Positions 6,749 to 14,463 of a DNA stretch of 18,021 nt are shown here, in pieces. Below the pieces are notes generated by a model. The model was not told where the DNA came from, ran no database searches, and saw only the letters and a list, made by a program, of their open reading frames with translations. Positions within the stretch are counted from its first letter, which is position 1; every line of letters starts with the position of its first letter. The position numbers and the translations under genes are program-made. Origin of the DNA: Actinomycetales bacterium Ga0077552 (GTDB lineage: Bacteria; Actinomycetota; Actinomycetes; Actinomycetales; Microbacteriaceae); assembly GCA_001464255.1 (NCBI GenBank), contig LNFD01000349.1:1-18021 (forward strand), given 5' to 3'.

Positions 6749-7840
6749 ATGGACCAGCAGGCAGAGCTGCCCGACCGCGTTGACGTGCTCGTCGTCGGCG
6801 GCGGGCAGGCGGGGCTCGGCACGGGGTACCGGTTGCGCGAGGCCGGCGTCGAGTTCGTGATCGTCGACGACCGCGCGCGCACGGGCGATGTGTGGCGGAC
6901 CCGCTGGCGCAGCCTCGTGCTGTTCACGCCGCGCCGGTTCGCGGCGCTGCCCGGGCTGCCGCTGCCCCGGTCGACGAGCTACTACCCGACGCGCGAGCAG
7001 CTCGCCGACTACCTCGAGCAGTACGCCGCCGAGCACGCACTGCCCGTCGTGCACGGCACGCGCGTCACGGCGGTCACGCGCGAGGGCGACGACTTCGTCG
7101 CCGAGTCGAGCCGGGGCACGGTGCGGGCCCGCGCGGTCGTCATCGCGACGGGGCCGTTCCAGTACCCGCGCATCCCGCGGGTCGGCGCCGGGCTCGACAC
7201 GAGCGTGGCGCAGTTGCACTCGAGCGCCTACGACTGCGCCGACGACCTGCCGCACGGCAGCATCGCCGTCGTCGGCGGCGGCAACTCGGCCGCGCAGCTC
7301 GCGGTCGAGCTCGCCGACTCCGAGCCCGCCCGCCGCGTGACGATGGTCGCGCCGCAGCAGCCGTGGTTCATCCCCGAGCGCATCTTCGGGCTCACCGTCT
7401 ACTGGCCGCTGCGACTGCTCGGCATTCTGAACTCGCCCGCCGAGAGCCGCATCAGCCGGTACATCCACTCGCGCGGCGACGGCATCCTGGGCACCGAGGC
7501 GAAGCGCGCCGTGCGCGCGGGCCGCCTCGCCCTGCGCACGAGCCGGGTCGTGGATGCTCGCGCGCGGTCGCTCGTGCTCGCGGTGCTCTGGGCGACCGGC
7601 TTCCGCACGCACTACCCCTTCGTGCAGGTCGAGGGCGCGCTCACCGAGCACGGCGCCCCGCTGCACGAGGGCGGCGTCTCGCCCGTCGCGGGCCTCTACT
7701 GGATCGGCCTGCCCTGGCAGCGCCGACTCGACTCGTCGATCCTCCACGGCATCGCCGCCGACTCGGCCGACCTCCTGGAACCGCTGCTGACGCACCTCGG
7801 TCAGGTGCCCAGCGCTGCCTCTGACAGCATGGAGCCGTGA
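6749..7840 (+). CDS. FAD/NAD(P)-dependent oxidoreductase (flavin monooxygenase-like, CzcO type)
   Basis: A 363-residue two-dinucleotide-binding-domain flavoprotein. The FAD site GGGQAG lies at residues 17-22, with an acidic strand end at about 37-42. The NAD(P) site GGGNSA lies at about 176-181. A WATGF motif near 290 closes the second Rossmann unit. RTGDVWRTRWRSLVLFTP and the HSSAYD region are typical of flavin-containing monooxygenase and 'CzcO' proteins, which oxygenate soft nucleophiles or act as reductases; the substrate here is unknown. The stretch between VVDARARS and VLAVLWATGF is shorter than usual and lacks the common (V)xFxDG turn. ATG at 6749 was chosen over in-frame GTG at 6740, with GGAG only a few bases upstream, so the start is uncertain by three codons. 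Its TGA overlaps the next start as GTGA. Confidence 0.88.
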   Translation: MDQQAELPDRVDVLVVGGGQAGLGTGYRLREAGVEFVIVDDRARTGDVWRTRWRSLVLFTPRRFAALPGLPLPRSTSYYPTREQLADYLEQYAAEHALPVVHGTRVTAVTREGDDFVAESSRGTVRARAVVIATGPFQYPRIPRVGAGLDTSVAQLHSSAYDCADDLPHGSIAVVGGGNSAAQLAVELADSEPARRVTMVAPQQPWFIPERIFGLTVYWPLRLLGILNSPAESRISRYIHSRGDGILGTEAKRAVRAGRLALRTSRVVDARARSLVLAVLWATGFRTHYPFVQVEGALTEHGAPLHEGGVSPVAGLYWIGLPWQRRLDSSILHGIAADSADLLEPLLTHLGQVPSAASDSMEP

Positions 7841-8505
7841 CCACCACCATCCTCTGGGACGTCGACGGAACCCTCCTCCTGAACGCGTACTCGGGCGGCG
7901 GCGAGCTGTACCACACGGCCGTCGAGCGCACCGTGGGCCGCGAGCTGCACCCGCCGATGCCGCGCACGCACGGCAAGCCCGACGGGCTCATCCTCAGCGA
8001 GATCCTCGCCCACTTCGGCTACGACGACAGCTGGCACGAGCGCGCCCGCGAGACGCTCGACGAGCTCTCGATCGAGCGTGCGCAGGCGGGCGATCGGCGC
8101 GAGCCCGCTCCGGGCGTCGTGGATGCTCTCACCGCGGTCGCCGCCCGCGGCTGGCACAACGCGCTGCTGACGGGCAACTCGCTCGTGCGGGCTCGCGTGA
8201 AGCTCGAGGGCGCCGGCATCGGGCCGGAGTGGTTCGACTGGGACCGCTCGTTCTTCGGTGCGACGGCGCGCGAACGCAGCGAGATCACCCGCGCGGCGCG
8301 CGCGGCGCTGCCCGGCCAGACCCTCGTGATCATCGGCGACACCCCCCGCGATGACGAGGCCGCGGCGGCAGCCGGCATGCCGTTCATCGGCGTCGCGACC
8401 GGCGTGTTCTCGGTCGAGGACCTGGGCGAGACGGGCGCGGTGCTCGTCGTCGCAGACCTGGCGGGGTCGCTCGACGCGGTGCTCGCCGCGATCGAGTCGC
8501 TCTAG
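7837..8505 (+). CDS. HAD family hydrolase/phosphatase
   Basis: A 222-residue haloacid-dehalogenase superfamily phosphatase. Motif I is DVDGT with nucleophile Asp8 and acid/base Asp10. Motif II is LTGN with Thr112, and motif IV is GDTPRDD with Asp168 and Asp172 or Asp173 for magnesium. An alpha-helical cap is inserted between residues about 20 and 85, the phosphoglycolate-phosphatase-like (C1 cap) arrangement. The substrate cannot be assigned. The GTG start overlaps the stop of the oxidoreductase gene by four bases (GTGA), so the two are translationally coupled and probably one transcript. Its TAG shares the CTAG tetranucleotide with the stop of the converging membrane-protein gene. No separate promoter was seen. 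Confidence 0.92.
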   Translation: MTTTILWDVDGTLLLNAYSGGGELYHTAVERTVGRELHPPMPRTHGKPDGLILSEILAHFGYDDSWHERARETLDELSIERAQAGDRREPAPGVVDALTAVAARGWHNALLTGNSLVRARVKLEGAGIGPEWFDWDRSFFGATARERSEITRAARAALPGQTLVIIGDTPRDDEAAAAAGMPFIGVATGVFSVEDLGETGAVLVVADLAGSLDAVLAAIESL

Positions 8506-8882
8506 CTGACGAGCGCGACCCCCTGCACGAACCAGATCTGGTTCATGCGAAAGACCATGACGGCAACCGCGAGTGACGTGACGCCCATGACGACGGTCGC
8601 CCAGCGGGTGCGGTCGACGAGCGCCCACGCGATCGCCGCGACAGGAAGCACGAGGGCGGTCACGAGGTAGATCCACCACTCGACGATGTCGCCGGTCGGC
8701 TTGTTGCCGGTGAGGGGCGCGACGAGGCCGATGACGATCTGCACGAGCAGCACGAGGGCCACGGCCGCGGTCGGCAGCACGCTGTAGTCATCGGGTTTGC
8801 GGCCGATGCCGCCGAGCACGAGGGCGGCGAGGCCGGCGACGACGCTGACGATGATGGCGATCGTGGTGAACCACTCGATCAC
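8502..8882 (-). CDS. Small four-helix membrane protein, unknown function
   Basis: A 126-residue protein not recognised beyond being a conserved-looking membrane protein. Four hydrophobic segments lie at about 4-26, 38-58, 70-90 and 95-117, separated by short polar loops (GRKPDDYS, GNKPTGDIVEW, VDRTRW). There is no signal peptide cleavage site and no catalytic motif. The GTG start overlaps the truB stop as GTGA, so it is coupled to truB and should be expressed from the truB promoter. The link with truB may be purely positional. The stop codon shares CTAG with the stop of the converging HAD gene, so the two 3' ends overlap and no terminator separates them. Confidence 0.85.
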   Translation of the reverse strand: MIEWFTTIAIIVSVVAGLAALVLGGIGRKPDDYSVLPTAAVALVLLVQIVIGLVAPLTGNKPTGDIVEWWIYLVTALVLPVAAIAWALVDRTRWATVVMGVTSLAVAVMVFRMNQIWFVQGVALVS

Positions 8883-9820
8883 GGTGCTGCCTCCTGGGCT
8901 GAAGCGGGTGCAGTGTCGATCGGGAACCCGACCAGGGTACGGCCGCGCCCCTGGCGCACGCTGATGAGGGCGACGAGGCGGTCGGGATGCTCGCCACCAA
9001 CTCCGCGCTCGATCGCGGCGACCGGCTCCGCGTCGGGGTGCTCGGGCAGGCTCAGCAGTTTGCCGTGGCCGAGGTCGCGGGCCTGCGCGGCGTCGACCTC
9101 GAGCGCGACGAAGAGCCGCGCGGCGACCTCAGCGGGACTCGCGAGCAGGCTGGGGCCGCCCTCGGCCAGCGCTTCGAGAGTCACGGCGTCGGCCACGTCG
9201 AACGGCCCGACGCGCGTGCGCCGCAGCGCCGTGAGGTGCCCGCCAATGCCGAGAGCCGCGCCGAGATCGCGCGCGAGGGCGCGGATGTAGGTGCCCGAGC
9301 TGCAGTCGATGCGAGCATCCACCTCGATCCCACCGTCCGCGCGCCGAACCGCGAGCACCTCGAAGGCGCTGATGGTGACGCGGCGCGACGCGAGCTCGAC
9401 CTCCTCGCCCGCGCGCACGCGGTCGTAGGCGCGCTTGCCGTCGACCTTGATCGCGCTCACCGAGCTCGGCCGCTGATCGATCTCACCCGTGAGATCCCGG
9501 ATGCCCGCCGCGAGCGCCTCGTCGATCACCGCCGCGACCGCCGCCGGGTCGGCCGTGCTGACGACCTCGCCCTCCGCGTCGTCGGTCGTCGTCGCGGCAC
9601 CGAGTCGCATCGTCGTCTCGTAGGTCTTGTCGAGGCCGACCAAGTAGGTGAGCAGGCGCGTGGCCGGGCCGACCCCGAGCGTGAGCAGGCCCGTCGCCAT
9701 CGGGTCGAGAGTGCCGGCATGGCCGACCTTGCGCGTGCCGAGCGCGCGGCGCGCCCGCGCGACGACGTCGTGGCTCGTGAGGCCCTGCGGCTTGTCGACG
9801 AGCAGCAGTCCGGTGGGCAC
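8879..9820 (-). CDS. truB: tRNA pseudouridine(55) synthase TruB
   Basis: A 313-residue pseudouridine synthase that isomerises U55 in the T-loop of tRNAs. The N-terminus GLLLVDKPQGLTSHDVV is the TruB signature. The catalytic block GHAGTLDPMATGLL carries the nucleophile Asp39. Further conserved stretches are DKTYE, the QRPSSVSAIKVDGKRAYDRVRAGEEVEL region and CSSGTYIRALARDLG. The C-terminal part is a PUA-like domain typical of actinobacterial TruB. The GTG start at 9820 has a TAGCGT box six bases upstream and no ribosome site, so it is probably leaderless. It diverges from panE. truB is commonly found after rbfA and before ribF in bacteria. Neither is next to it here: panE lies upstream and a small membrane protein downstream. 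Confidence 0.96.
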   Translation of the reverse strand: MPTGLLLVDKPQGLTSHDVVARARRALGTRKVGHAGTLDPMATGLLTLGVGPATRLLTYLVGLDKTYETTMRLGAATTTDDAEGEVVSTADPAAVAAVIDEALAAGIRDLTGEIDQRPSSVSAIKVDGKRAYDRVRAGEEVELASRRVTISAFEVLAVRRADGGIEVDARIDCSSGTYIRALARDLGAALGIGGHLTALRRTRVGPFDVADAVTLEALAEGGPSLLASPAEVAARLFVALEVDAAQARDLGHGKLLSLPEHPDAEPVAAIERGVGGEHPDRLVALISVRQGRGRTLVGFPIDTAPASAQEAAP

Positions 9821-9826
9821 GACTCC

Positions 9827-9832
9827 ACGCTA
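9827..9832 (-). promoter_or_regulatory. -10 box of leaderless truB promoter
   Basis: TAGCGT on the minus strand, six bases before the truB GTG. No clear -35 is present. It lies 38 bases from the panE -10 box on the other strand, so the two promoters are back to back. Confidence 0.55.
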
Positions 9833-9870
9833 GCGGGCGCGGGCCGCTCGGCCGCCGCGGCCCGCGCGCT

Positions 9871-9876
9871 TAGGCT
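9871..9876 (+). promoter_or_regulatory. -10 box of leaderless panE promoter
   Basis: TAGGCT, seven bases before the panE ATG, with no ribosome site between except a weak GGCGGG. The -35 region is poor. Confidence 0.55.
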
Positions 9877-9883
9877 GGCGGGC

Positions 9884-10876
9884 ATGCGCATCGCGGTCAT
9901 CGGAGCGGGCGCGGTCGGCGGCCTGATGGCCGCACTGGCCGCGCGCGCGGGGCACGATGTGCTCGTGACCGCGCGCGGCGAGCACGCTGCCGCCATCGCC
10001 TCGGCCGGGCTGCACGTCGACGGCGGCTGGGGCGAGTGGGTCGCGGCGGTCGAGCTCGCGACGAGCATCCCGAACCGCCCGTTGGACCTGACCGTGCTCG
10101 CCACGAAGGCGCACGACTCCGCGTCGGCCCTCGACGCGTGGCGCGCCCACGACGGCACGCCCGTGCTCGTGCTGCAGAACGGCCTCGGCGGCGAGCAGGC
10201 GGTGCGGGATGCCCTGCCGCACTCCCCCGTCGCAATCGGCCTGGCGCTCTTCGCCGTGAGCCTCACGGGCCCCGGCCGCATCACCGTGACCGGCCCGAAC
10301 GGCCTCACGCTCGGAGGCGACCCGGCCGCGGTCGCGGTCGCCGAGCCGCTGCTGCGCGCCACGCTGCCCGCCGAGCTCGTCATCGCCGACGACATCCACG
10401 GAGCCCAGTTCACGAAGCTGCTCGTCAACCAGGTCAACGCCCTGCCCGCGATCACCGGGCTGAGCGTGCAGCAGACCGTCGCCGACCCCGCGCTGCGGGC
10501 CGTGCTCGCGCGCGGCATGGTCGAGACCGTGGCCGTCGGTGACGCCGTCGGGGTCGCCTGGGGCCGCATCGGGGCGGTGGACGCCGAGGCCGTCGCCCGC
10601 GTGCGCGCGGGTGGCACGGCGGCGGCCGCCGAGCTCGCCGAACTACTCGCCGCCGGAATGGGCGACGTGCCCAACCCCGCGTCGATGCTGCAGAGCATCC
10701 GCCGCGGCCGCACGACCGAGGTCGACGCGATCAACGGGGCCGTCGTGGCCCTCGGCGCGCAGCACGGCGTCCCCACCCCGGTGAACGCCGCCCTCGTCGC
10801 CCTCGTGCACGAGCTCGAGCGCTCGAGTGTATTCCTCTCCCCGAGCGACACGGCCGCCCGGGCCACGGCCCCCTAA
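9884..10876 (+). CDS. panE: 2-dehydropantoate 2-reductase (ketopantoate reductase)
   Basis: A 330-residue ApbA/PanE-family enzyme that reduces ketopantoate to pantoate with NADPH in the pantothenate/CoA pathway. The N-terminal Rossmann site GAGAVGG starts at Gly7. Asn99 (VLQNGLGG) and Lys178 with Asn182 (FTKLLVNQVNALPA) match the conserved active-site positions of E. coli PanE (Asn98, Lys176). The C-terminal helical domain follows, with the usual MLQSIRRGRTTEVDAINGAVV block near the end. The frame is open about 900 bases upstream inside truB antisense, but ATG at 9884 matches the family start and has a -10 box seven bases upstream. Paralogues reducing other 2-keto acids exist, so the exact substrate is inferred. 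It is not with panB/panC here. A repeat-containing spacer follows it. Confidence 0.9.
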   Translation: MRIAVIGAGAVGGLMAALAARAGHDVLVTARGEHAAAIASAGLHVDGGWGEWVAAVELATSIPNRPLDLTVLATKAHDSASALDAWRAHDGTPVLVLQNGLGGEQAVRDALPHSPVAIGLALFAVSLTGPGRITVTGPNGLTLGGDPAAVAVAEPLLRATLPAELVIADDIHGAQFTKLLVNQVNALPAITGLSVQQTVADPALRAVLARGMVETVAVGDAVGVAWGRIGAVDAEAVARVRAGGTAAAAELAELLAAGMGDVPNPASMLQSIRRGRTTEVDAINGAVVALGAQHGVPTPVNAALVALVHELERSSVFLSPSDTAARATAP

Positions 10877-10885
10877 CCCGCGCGC

Positions 10886-10996
10886 CTTCCACAACTTCGG
10901 AGTGGGAGCCGCACGGCACGGCATAGCGCTCCCCTTCCGAAGTTGTGGAAGCGACCCGGCCGCGCGTCGCGGTCCCCTTCCGAAGTTGTGGAAGCG
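10886..10996. repeat. Intergenic repeat cluster, three copies of a 16-bp element
   Basis: One copy of CTTCCACAACTTCGGA lies at 10886-10901. Two copies in the opposite orientation (TCCGAAGTTGTGGAAG) lie at 10936-10951 and within 10974-10996. The last two are identical over 24 bp (10930-10953 and 10973-10996), a 43-base direct repeat. The first and second can form a 16-bp hairpin with a 34-base loop. The cluster lies between the converging stops of panE and the truncated ALDH gene, so it may stop transcription, but no T tract follows. It is related to the repeat at 6602-6698. Confidence 0.85.
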
Positions 10997-11032
10997 TGCT
11001 GGGGGCGACCGCCGCCCGACCAGCCCGTGCGG

Positions 11033-11914
11033 CTAGAGCATCGACTTCGTGTGCCAGACGGTCTTCGTCTCGACGAAGGCCGTGATGCGCTCGAGCGCCG
11101 GGCGCGGGATGCCCGCCACGGGCGCCACGACGCGCTTGAGCGTCTCGGCTGCGGCCAGCTGCAGGTCGACCCAGGTCTCGCCCTTCGCCCCGTCGATCGA
11201 GCCAGCCCCGGTGAGGTCGAGGGCGTTGACGTCGGCGTGCGCGGCGAGCCACGGCATGATCTCCGCCGGCGAGCCCGTCAGCATGTTGATGACGCCCCCG
11301 GGAACATCCGAGGTCGCGAGCACCTCGCTCAGCGAGATCGCCGACAGCGGCGCACGCTCATCGGCCACGACGACAACGGTGTTGCCGCTCACGACGATCG
11401 GCGCGATGACCGAGACGAGCCCGAGCAGCGAGCCGCCCGCCACTCCCTGCGGCGCGACCGCGGCCACGACGCCCGTCGGCTCGGGCACCGAGAGGTTGAA
11501 GTAGGGCCCCGACACGGGGTTGGCGTTGCCCGCCACCTGCGCGTACTTGTCGGCCCAGCCGGCGTACCAGACCCACACGTCGATCGCGAGATCGACCTGG
11601 GCAGAGGCCTCGGCAACGCTGACGCCCTCGCTCGACGCGATCTCGTCGACGAACTGCGCGCGACGCCCCTCGAGCAGCTCGGCGATGCGGTAGATCACCT
11701 GGCCGCGGTTGTAGGCCGTGGCGCCCGCCCAGCCGCCGACCGCGGCGCGCGCGGCGACCACGGCGTCGCGGGCGTCCTTGCGCGAGGCCTTCGCGGCGTT
11801 GGCGAGGAACGCCCCGTCAGCGGCGACGACCTCGTAGGTGCGGCCGCTCTCGCTGCGCGGGAACTTTCCGCCGATGTAGAGCTTGTAGGTCTTGGGAACG
11901 GTGAGCCGGCTCAC
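11033..11914 (-). CDS. Truncated, non-catalytic aldehyde dehydrogenase-fold protein (ALDH16 C-terminal-domain-like)
   Basis: A 293-residue protein with the ALDH N-terminal (NAD-binding) fold only. LYIGGKFPRSESGRTYEV, AVVAARAAVGGWAGATAYNRGQVIYRIAELLE and the YAGWADKYAQV block match ALDH. The substrate-Asn motif PWNF is APQG here, the cofactor lysine is replaced (VVVVADE for VVIKPAE), and the protein contains no cysteine. After DLTGAGSIDG it skips the catalytic domain and ends ERITAFVETKTVWH. It should therefore not be an active dehydrogenase. The GTG at 11914 overlaps the preceding ALDH stop as GTGA. Together the two genes (511 + 293 residues) match the layout and size of ALDH16, which has a catalytic and a degenerate ALDH domain in one chain. 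A structural or regulatory partner role is inferred. Confidence 0.87.
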   Translation of the reverse strand: MSRLTVPKTYKLYIGGKFPRSESGRTYEVVAADGAFLANAAKASRKDARDAVVAARAAVGGWAGATAYNRGQVIYRIAELLEGRRAQFVDEIASSEGVSVAEASAQVDLAIDVWVWYAGWADKYAQVAGNANPVSGPYFNLSVPEPTGVVAAVAPQGVAGGSLLGLVSVIAPIVVSGNTVVVVADERAPLSAISLSEVLATSDVPGGVINMLTGSPAEIMPWLAAHADVNALDLTGAGSIDGAKGETWVDLQLAAAETLKRVVAPVAGIPRPALERITAFVETKTVWHTKSML

Positions 11915-13446
11915 TTCGCGACCGCCTTCCGGGTCTTGCGGGCAGGTTTCGAGGCAGACGCAGAGGCAGGGGCGCTGGATGCCGCGCTCAACGCGGCAGG
12001 AGCATCCCACCCGCTCGCCTCCAGGTAGGCGGCGAGCCCGTGGCGGCCGCCCTCGCGGCCGTAGCCCGACTCCTTGTAACCGCCGAACGGCGACGCGGGG
12101 TCGAAGCGGTTGAACGTGTTCGCCCACACCACTCCGGCGCGAAGCTGGTCGACAAGCGCGAGCATGCGGCTGCCCTTCTCCGTCCAGATGCCGGCCGAGA
12201 GCCCGTAGGGCGTGTTGTTCGCCTTCGTGATCGCCTCGGCGGGCGTGCGGAACGTCAGCACCGAGAGCACGGGCCCGAAGATCTCCTCGCGCGCGATCGC
12301 GTGCGCCGCGCTGACCTTGGTGAAGATCGTCGGCGCGAACCAGAAGCCCTTGTCGGGGATGCGGCAGTCGGCCGTCCAGCGCTCGGCGCCCTCGCTCTCA
12401 CCCGTGTCGCTCAGCGTGCGGATGCGCTCGAGCTGCGCGGCCGAGTTGATCGCGCCGATGTCGGTGTTCTTGTCGAGCGGGTCGCCCATGCGCAAGGTCG
12501 AGAGCCGCTGCTTGAGCCGGTCGATGACCTCGTCGTGCACGTTCTCCTGCACGAGCAGGCGCGAGCCCGCGCAGCACACGTGGCCCTGGTTGAAGAAGAT
12601 GCCGTTGACGATGCCCTCGATCGCCTGATCCATCGGGGCGTCGTCGAAGACGATGTTGGCGGCCTTGCCGCCGAGCTCGAGCGTGAGGCGCTTCTGGGTT
12701 CCGGCGACCTGGCGGGCGATCATCCGGCCGACGTTCGTCGAGCCCGTGAAGGCGACCTTGTTGACGTCGTCGTGCGTCACGAGCGCCTGGCCCGTCGAGC
12801 CGGGGCCGGTGACGATGTTGACGACACCCGCGGGCAGGTCGGCCTGCTGCAGGATCTCGGCGAACAGCATCGCCGTGAGCGAGGTGGTCTCGGCGGGCTT
12901 GATGACGACGGTGTTGCCCGCCGCGAGGGCCGGGGCGATCTTCCACGCGAGCATGAGCAGCGGGAAGTTCCACGGGATCACCTGTGCGGCCACGCCGAGC
13001 GCGCGCGGGTTCGGCCCGAGGCCGGCGTGCTCGAGCTTGTCGGCCCAGCCCGCGTAGTAGAAGAACCACGCGGCGACGAGCGGCACGTCGACGTCGCGCG
13101 TCTCGCGGATCGGCTTGCCGTTGTCGAGGCTCTCGGCCACGGCGAGCTCGCGCGAGCGCTCCTGCACGAGCCGCGCGATGCGGAAGAGGTACTTGCCGCG
13201 GTCGCTGCCCGACATGCGCGACCACACGCGGTCGTAGGCGCGACGCGCCGCCGCGACCGCCACATCCACGTCGCCGGCGGTGGCCTGCGCGATGCTCGCG
13301 ATGACCTCTTCCGTCGCGGGCGAGATGGTGTCGAAGACGTCGCCGTGCCCGTCGACGAACTCGCCGTCGATGAAGAGGCCGTACTGGGCCTTGAGGTTCA
13401 GGATCGACGCCGACTCCGGCGCCGCTGCGTATTCGAGAAAAGCCAT
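11911..13446 (-). CDS. NAD(P)-dependent aldehyde dehydrogenase, catalytic
   Basis: A 511-residue ALDH superfamily enzyme. It has Asn160 (PWNFPLLM), the cofactor lysine in VVIKPAETTSL, FTGST around 233-237, Glu257 (LELGGK) and nucleophile Cys291 (FFNQGHVCCAG), so all catalytic residues are present. EEIFGPVLSVL and PFGGYKESGYGREGG are also typical. The C-terminus has an added low-complexity Ala/Ser then Lys/Arg tail (about 25 residues) where a linker to a second domain would be. ATG at 13446 lies three bases after the deoC stop, and its own stop overlaps the next ALDH-like gene. In this operon the likely substrate is acetaldehyde released by DeoC, converted to acetate. This is inference from context; the sequence alone does not fix the substrate. 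Confidence 0.93.
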   Translation of the reverse strand: MAFLEYAAAPESASILNLKAQYGLFIDGEFVDGHGDVFDTISPATEEVIASIAQATAGDVDVAVAAARRAYDRVWSRMSGSDRGKYLFRIARLVQERSRELAVAESLDNGKPIRETRDVDVPLVAAWFFYYAGWADKLEHAGLGPNPRALGVAAQVIPWNFPLLMLAWKIAPALAAGNTVVIKPAETTSLTAMLFAEILQQADLPAGVVNIVTGPGSTGQALVTHDDVNKVAFTGSTNVGRMIARQVAGTQKRLTLELGGKAANIVFDDAPMDQAIEGIVNGIFFNQGHVCCAGSRLLVQENVHDEVIDRLKQRLSTLRMGDPLDKNTDIGAINSAAQLERIRTLSDTGESEGAERWTADCRIPDKGFWFAPTIFTKVSAAHAIAREEIFGPVLSVLTFRTPAEAITKANNTPYGLSAGIWTEKGSRMLALVDQLRAGVVWANTFNRFDPASPFGGYKESGYGREGGRHGLAAYLEASGWDAPAALSAASSAPASASASKPARKTRKAVAK

Positions 13447-13449
13447 GAT

Positions 13450-14463
13450 CTAGTCCACCGTCACGTAGTCGGGGCCACTGTAGTGACCGGTTCGCATCTT
13501 CTGGCGCTGCAGCAGCACGTCGTTGACGAGGCTCGAGGCGCCGAAGCGCCACAGCTGGGAGGTGAGCCACTCCTCGCCCACCGTCTCGGCGACCGTGACG
13601 AGGTAGCGCACGGCGTCTTTCGAGGCGCGGATGCCGCCGGCCGGCTTCATGCCGATCTTCTCGCCCGTGAGGCGGTGCCAGTCGCGGATCACCTCGAGCA
13701 TGAGCAGCGTGACGGGCAGCGTGGCCGCCGGGCTCACCTTGCCCGTCGAGGTCTTGATGAAGTCGGCCCCGGCGAGGATGGCGAGCCAGGATGCCCGCTT
13801 GACGTTGTCGTACGTCTGCAGTTCGCCCGTCTCGAGGATGACCTTGAGGTGCGCGTGGCTCCCGTCAGGGCGGATGCACGCCTCGCGCACCGCGACGATC
13901 TGGTCGAAGACGACCCCGTACTGACCGCTGAGGAAGGCCCCGCGGTCGATGACCATGTCGATCTCGTCGGCGCCCGCGGCGACCGCGTCGCGCGTGTCGG
14001 CGAGCTTGATCGCGAGGCTCGCCCGCCCCGAGGGGAACGCCGTGGCCACCGCGGCCACCTGGATTCCCTCGGTGCCCCCGGTGGCGTGCCGGCTGCCGAG
14101 CGCCTCGACGGCGTAGGGCACCATGTCGCCGTAGACGCACACGGCCGCGACGCTCGGCGTCGTCGGGTCGCTCGCGTCGGGCGTGATCGCCTTCGCGACG
14201 AGCGAGCGCACCTTGCCGGGCGTGTCGGCGCCCTCGAGCGTCGTCAGGTCGCACGTGCGGATGATCGTGTCGAGGGCCCAGGCCTTCGAGCTCGTCTTGA
14301 TCGAGCGCGTACTGAGGCCCGCGGCGCGCTGCTCGAGGCCGACGGCGTCGACGCCCGTGAGGCCGTCGAGGTGCAGCCGCAGGGCCGTCTCGGTGAGGTC
14401 GCCCCCGAGCAGGCGCACGGCGCGCTCCGCCGGCTGGAGCCCCAAGGGATGGGTGATGGTCAT
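13450..14463 (-). CDS. deoC: Deoxyribose-phosphate aldolase
   Basis: A 337-residue class I aldolase that cleaves 2-deoxy-D-ribose-5-phosphate to glyceraldehyde-3-phosphate and acetaldehyde in deoxynucleoside catabolism. The Schiff-base lysine is Lys237 in ADFIKTSTGK. Asp169 (EIDMVID) and Lys273 (GMKPAGGIR) complete the proton relay known from E. coli DeoC. It is of the long form, with about 75 extra N-terminal residues compared with E. coli (259 residues) and a DLTTLEGADTPGKV block like that of animal DERA. Its ATG overlaps the stop of the upstream regulator as ATGA, and the ALDH gene starts three bases after its stop. This forms a tight four-gene operon. Confidence 0.96.
   Translation of the reverse strand: MTITHPLGLQPAERAVRLLGGDLTETALRLHLDGLTGVDAVGLEQRAAGLSTRSIKTSSKAWALDTIIRTCDLTTLEGADTPGKVRSLVAKAITPDASDPTTPSVAAVCVYGDMVPYAVEALGSRHATGGTEGIQVAAVATAFPSGRASLAIKLADTRDAVAAGADEIDMVIDRGAFLSGQYGVVFDQIVAVREACIRPDGSHAHLKVILETGELQTYDNVKRASWLAILAGADFIKTSTGKVSPAATLPVTLLMLEVIRDWHRLTGEKIGMKPAGGIRASKDAVRYLVTVAETVGEEWLTSQLWRFGASSLVNDVLLQRQKMRTGHYSGPDYVTVD

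Noticed and set aside
10886..10996. DnaA boxes (shared TCCACA core) in the repeat arms
   Set aside because: Only the TCCACA core matches; the preceding TTNT part of the box is absent, and there is no AT-rich unwinding region or origin gene nearby.
11900..11930. Programmed ribosomal frameshift fusing the two ALDH genes
   Set aside because: No slippery heptamer or following strong structure is seen at the overlap; simple GTGA translational coupling explains it.
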